The notes under the pieces are model-generated. The model was not told where the DNA came from. It ran no database searches and saw nothing but the letters and a program-made list of their open reading frames with translations. From assembly GCA_015489185.1 (NCBI GenBank), contig WGAE01000227.1:1-8177 (forward strand): a stretch of 8,177 bases of DNA. The letters are read 5' to 3'. The DNA is from Campylobacterales bacterium. Lineage in GTDB: Bacteria; Campylobacterota; Campylobacteria; Campylobacterales; QNZT01. The translations under genes and the position numbers were made by a program. Shown one piece after another: positions 6,859-8,177 of this stretch. Within the stretch, counting starts at the first letter, position 1. Every line of letters starts with the position of its first letter.

Positions 6859-6866
6859 AGTCTAGC
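6859..6866 (-). promoter_or_regulatory. Candidate extended -10 of the rpmE promoter
   Basis: On the minus strand TGCTAGACT gives an extended -10 (TG-n-TAGACT), downstream of an AT-rich stretch. A weak -35-like GTGAAT lies 17 bases upstream. Transcription would begin near 6852 and give a leader of about 53 bases that includes the inverted repeat. The alternative TATAAA at 6813-6818 lies too close, since transcripts from it would start at the Shine-Dalgarno. Confidence 0.3.
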
Positions 6867-6896
6867 AAAATATTGTTTATAATTCACTTAATGCAG

Positions 6897-6931
6897 AAAA
6901 AACAGCAGACCAAAAAAATTTCGGTCTACTG
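6897..6931 (-). terminator. Intrinsic terminator after rsmE
   Basis: On the minus strand CAGTAGACC (6923-6931) pairs with GGTCTGCTG (6903-6911) over 9 bp including one U-G wobble. The stem can extend inward by G-U and three A-U pairs, leaving a UUU loop, and it is followed by six Ts (6897-6902). On the plus strand the wobble becomes an A-C mismatch, so the structure favours leftward transcripts. It lies 44 bases after the rsmE stop and separates that unit from rpmE. Confidence 0.82.
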
Positions 6932-6974
6932 CCATATAGGGGGAGGGGACCATAAGTATAACAGAAAAAATCAA

Positions 6975-7637
6975 TTAAATCAAGAGTTTGGCGGCGATAC
7001 TTACCGCCGCCGTTTCACTTTTGAGAATATACTCCGTATCCAAACCGATTTTACGATGTGATGCAAACTTTTCTCGTTCCCTATCGGTAAATCCACCTTC
7101 GCACCCGATCAAAACGGTAGAGACCTCTTCATATTCCAAAGTACCGCCAAAATCAAGCACCGCGAAATTCCCGTATCGCTCTGACACCTCATCGAGATTC
7201 GATAATGTTTCAAGTTCCATTAAATCCGTTCTGCCACACTGCTGACATGAGTTGATCAAAATCTTTTCAAATCTTGCAAAATCAGGACGAAAATTTTTCT
7301 GACTTCGATCACAATAAACAAATGTAATTTTCGAAACACCGATTTGATTGAGCATGGGAAGCGTCTTCTCCACCACTTTCATATCGACGATACACCAGAT
7401 AAGCTGAAGGTAACCCCTTGGTTGCAAATTCGATATTTCCTTTTCCAGCAACACAATTTCGGCGTATCTTCTCTCAATTTCGACAATTTTGTACCGATAA
7501 GCGAAAGAATCTTTTAAATTGCGTAAAAGTACGCTATCTCCTTTTTTGAAACGTCGTACTTTAAAAAGATATTTGTAGTTTTCACCCTCGATACGAAGCT
7601 GTTCCCGACCGGTGTTTGGATCATACAGAAATTGCAT
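6975..7637 (-). CDS. rsmE: 16S rRNA (uracil-1498 N3)-methyltransferase
   Basis: RsmE is a SPOUT-class enzyme that methylates N3 of U1498 of 16S rRNA, near the P-site codon, using S-adenosylmethionine. At 220 residues it is somewhat shorter than E. coli RsmE (243). The N-terminal PUA-like domain contains NYKYLFKVRRFKKGDSV (20-36). The methyltransferase domain has LPMLNQIGVSKI (93-104), SCQQCGRT (130-137), VLIGCEGGFTDRE (175-187) and the C-terminal knot LKSETAAVSIAAKLL (205-219). The second motif is usually IGPEGG; here Pro is Cys179. The ATG at 7635-7637 is inside the end of the upstream membrane-protein gene (17-base overlap) and is preceded only by a weak GGCGG, so coupling is likely. A strong terminator follows. 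Confidence 0.94.
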   Translation of the reverse strand: MQFLYDPNTGREQLRIEGENYKYLFKVRRFKKGDSVLLRNLKDSFAYRYKIVEIERRYAEIVLLEKEISNLQPRGYLQLIWCIVDMKVVEKTLPMLNQIGVSKITFVYCDRSQKNFRPDFARFEKILINSCQQCGRTDLMELETLSNLDEVSERYGNFAVLDFGGTLEYEEVSTVLIGCEGGFTDREREKFASHRKIGLDTEYILKSETAAVSIAAKLLI

Positions 7638-8046
7638 ACATGACCGCCGCTACTGCAATAATAATGCCGATATCAGTAAGATATTTTTGTTTTGCATATA
7701 TTTTAAATCGTTTCTGCGACTCGATATCAATTTCTCTGGTACGTTTGAATAACTGATGCAACTTGATACTGCTATAAACAATCCACCCCAGTGCCGCTAT
7801 CATCATCACTACCTGCCAGGTAACTTCGAGTCCCGTAGCTCCGAACACGACCAGTCCGGTAAAAAAGAGTGCCGCAAGCATGAAGTAGTACTGCAGTGAG
7901 AGTGTTTCGACTCTTTTGGAAAACCCTCTGAAATCCTTATCCTGATTGATAAAAAAATAACTCAATATCGCAAGCAATAGTGCACCGGCGATAAAAGCAA
8001 TATGTAACTTCAACGACATCTCGATCAACTCTTGCATCGGATCCAT
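7621..8046 (-). CDS. Small four-helix membrane protein of unknown function (Cj0157c-like by position)
   Basis: An unrecognised 141-residue integral membrane protein. Four hydrophobic helices are evident at about 14-33 (LHIAFIAGALLLAILSYFFI), 50-70, 74-94 and 121-140, with a basic loop (100-121) between the last two that should face the cytoplasm. There is no signal peptide and no catalytic motif. The frame is open further upstream: TTG at 8083-8085 and ATG at 8074-8076 could add 13 or 10 residues. I chose ATG 8044-8046 because AGGAG (8056-8060) precedes it with a 9-base spacer. In addition, a TATAAT at 8075-8080 overlaps the upstream start candidates and would place the transcript start downstream of both. 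It overlaps rsmE by 17 bases. From memory, the Campylobacter gene at this position also encodes an uncharacterised integral membrane protein. Confidence 0.8.
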   Translation of the reverse strand: MDPMQELIEMSLKLHIAFIAGALLLAILSYFFINQDKDFRGFSKRVETLSLQYYFMLAALFFTGLVVFGATGLEVTWQVVMMIAALGWIVYSSIKLHQLFKRTREIDIESQKRFKIYAKQKYLTDIGIIIAVAAVMYAISV

Positions 8047-8055
8047 ACGCAGGTA

Positions 8056-8060
8056 CTCCT
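8056..8060 (-). promoter_or_regulatory. Shine-Dalgarno that decides the start of the membrane-protein gene
   Basis: AGGAG with a 9-base spacer to the ATG at 8046. Neither of the two upstream in-frame start codons has a comparable site. Confidence 0.6.
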
Positions 8061-8074
8061 GAATTTTTGTCAAC

Positions 8075-8080
8075 ATTATA
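8075..8080 (-). promoter_or_regulatory. Candidate -10 element (TATAAT) for the membrane-protein/rsmE unit
   Basis: A perfect TATAAT on the minus strand, with a T-rich stretch (CCTTTTGAA) just upstream and no convincing -35, as is usual in Campylobacterota. Transcription would start near 8068 and give a leader of about 22 bases carrying AGGAG. Confidence 0.4.
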
Positions 8081-8096
8081 TTCAAAAGGCAATTAA

Positions 8097-8177
8097 ATGC
8101 ACCTCGTCAGCTTGCATCGTTACACGTTTGAAAGTTTTATTTCATCAAAGTCAAATACACCGTATCCTCAATACAAT
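8097..8177 (+). CDS. Possible 5' end of a divergent gene (27 codons, open to the window edge)
   Basis: ATG at 8097-8099 is preceded by AAAAGG (8084-8089) with a 7-base spacer, and the frame stays open to the end of the window, reading MHLVSLHRYTFESFISSKSN and onward. The short stretch YTFESFI is vaguely like the start of a DnaA/Hda AAA+ domain, but this is far too short to identify. It conflicts with the minus-strand reading of the same bases. A 27-codon open frame arises by chance fairly often. Confidence 0.3.
   Translation, partial: MHLVSLHRYTFESFISSKSNTPYPQYN
8137..8177 (-). CDS. Possible 3' end of an upstream gene (last 12 codons)
   Basis: One minus-strand frame enters from the right edge and ends CIEDTVYLTLMK followed by TAA at 8137-8139. 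The helical ending would suit a small cytochrome c, which from memory is the next gene in Campylobacter (Cj0158c), but twelve residues prove nothing. It competes with the plus-strand frame at 8097-8177; only sequence beyond the edge can decide. Confidence 0.27.
   Translation of the reverse strand, partial: CIEDTVYLTLMK

Noticed and set aside
6419..6865. Plus-strand open frame of 148 residues across rsmI and rpmE
   Set aside because: It runs antisense to two well-recognised genes and through the rpmE leader, with no coding signature.
8074..8085. Longer starts (TTG 8085 or ATG 8076) for the four-helix membrane protein
   Set aside because: Neither has a Shine-Dalgarno, and the likely -10 overlaps them; ATG 8046 has AGGAG at 9 bases.

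Overview
The window looks like a piece of a Campylobacterota (epsilonproteobacterial) chromosome, probably a free-living, moderate-GC lineage such as the Sulfurimonas/Sulfurovum group. The main clue is gene order. From right to left on the minus strand it reads: small four-helix membrane protein, rsmE, rpmE, rsmI, a TrmH/RlmB-type methyltransferase, a single-pass membrane protein, a secreted protein, an AlaC-type aminotransferase and hom. From memory, this matches the Campylobacter jejuni Cj0157c-Cj0149c block. The genus is an inference; gene order and protein families were read by eye, without searches.

Layout. All nine clearly supported genes lie on the minus strand. At the right edge (8047-8177) is a short region with two competing partial reading frames, plus a good -10 element for the membrane-protein gene. 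The membrane-protein gene and rsmE overlap by 17 bases and end in a strong intrinsic terminator (6897-6931). A second transcription unit starts in the 175-base gap before rpmE. It runs through rpmE, rsmI, the RlmB-like gene, a RodZ-like membrane protein, a secreted protein, the aminotransferase and hom. It then continues into the 5' end of a cytoplasmic molybdopterin/4Fe-4S oxidoreductase of the formate dehydrogenase family, cut by the left edge. Gaps inside this unit are 2-45 bases, with overlaps of 1 base (aminotransferase/hom) and 7 bases (RodZ-like/secreted).

How the genes fit together. RsmE, RsmI, the RlmB-like enzyme and ribosomal protein bL31 form a ribosome-maturation block; in E. coli the first three modify nucleotides around the P site and bL31 spans the two subunits. 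The RodZ-like protein and its overlapping secreted partner look like an envelope or cell-shape pair of unknown detailed role. The aminotransferase and homoserine dehydrogenase belong to amino acid metabolism (alanine/glutamate and the aspartate family). The oxidoreductase appears to be a lineage-specific addition, coupled to hom by a ribosome binding site inside the hom 3' end.

No tRNA, rRNA, CRISPR array, insertion sequence or phage gene was seen. The least-understood parts are the RodZ-like/secreted pair, the oxidoreductase coupled to hom, and the rpmE leader.
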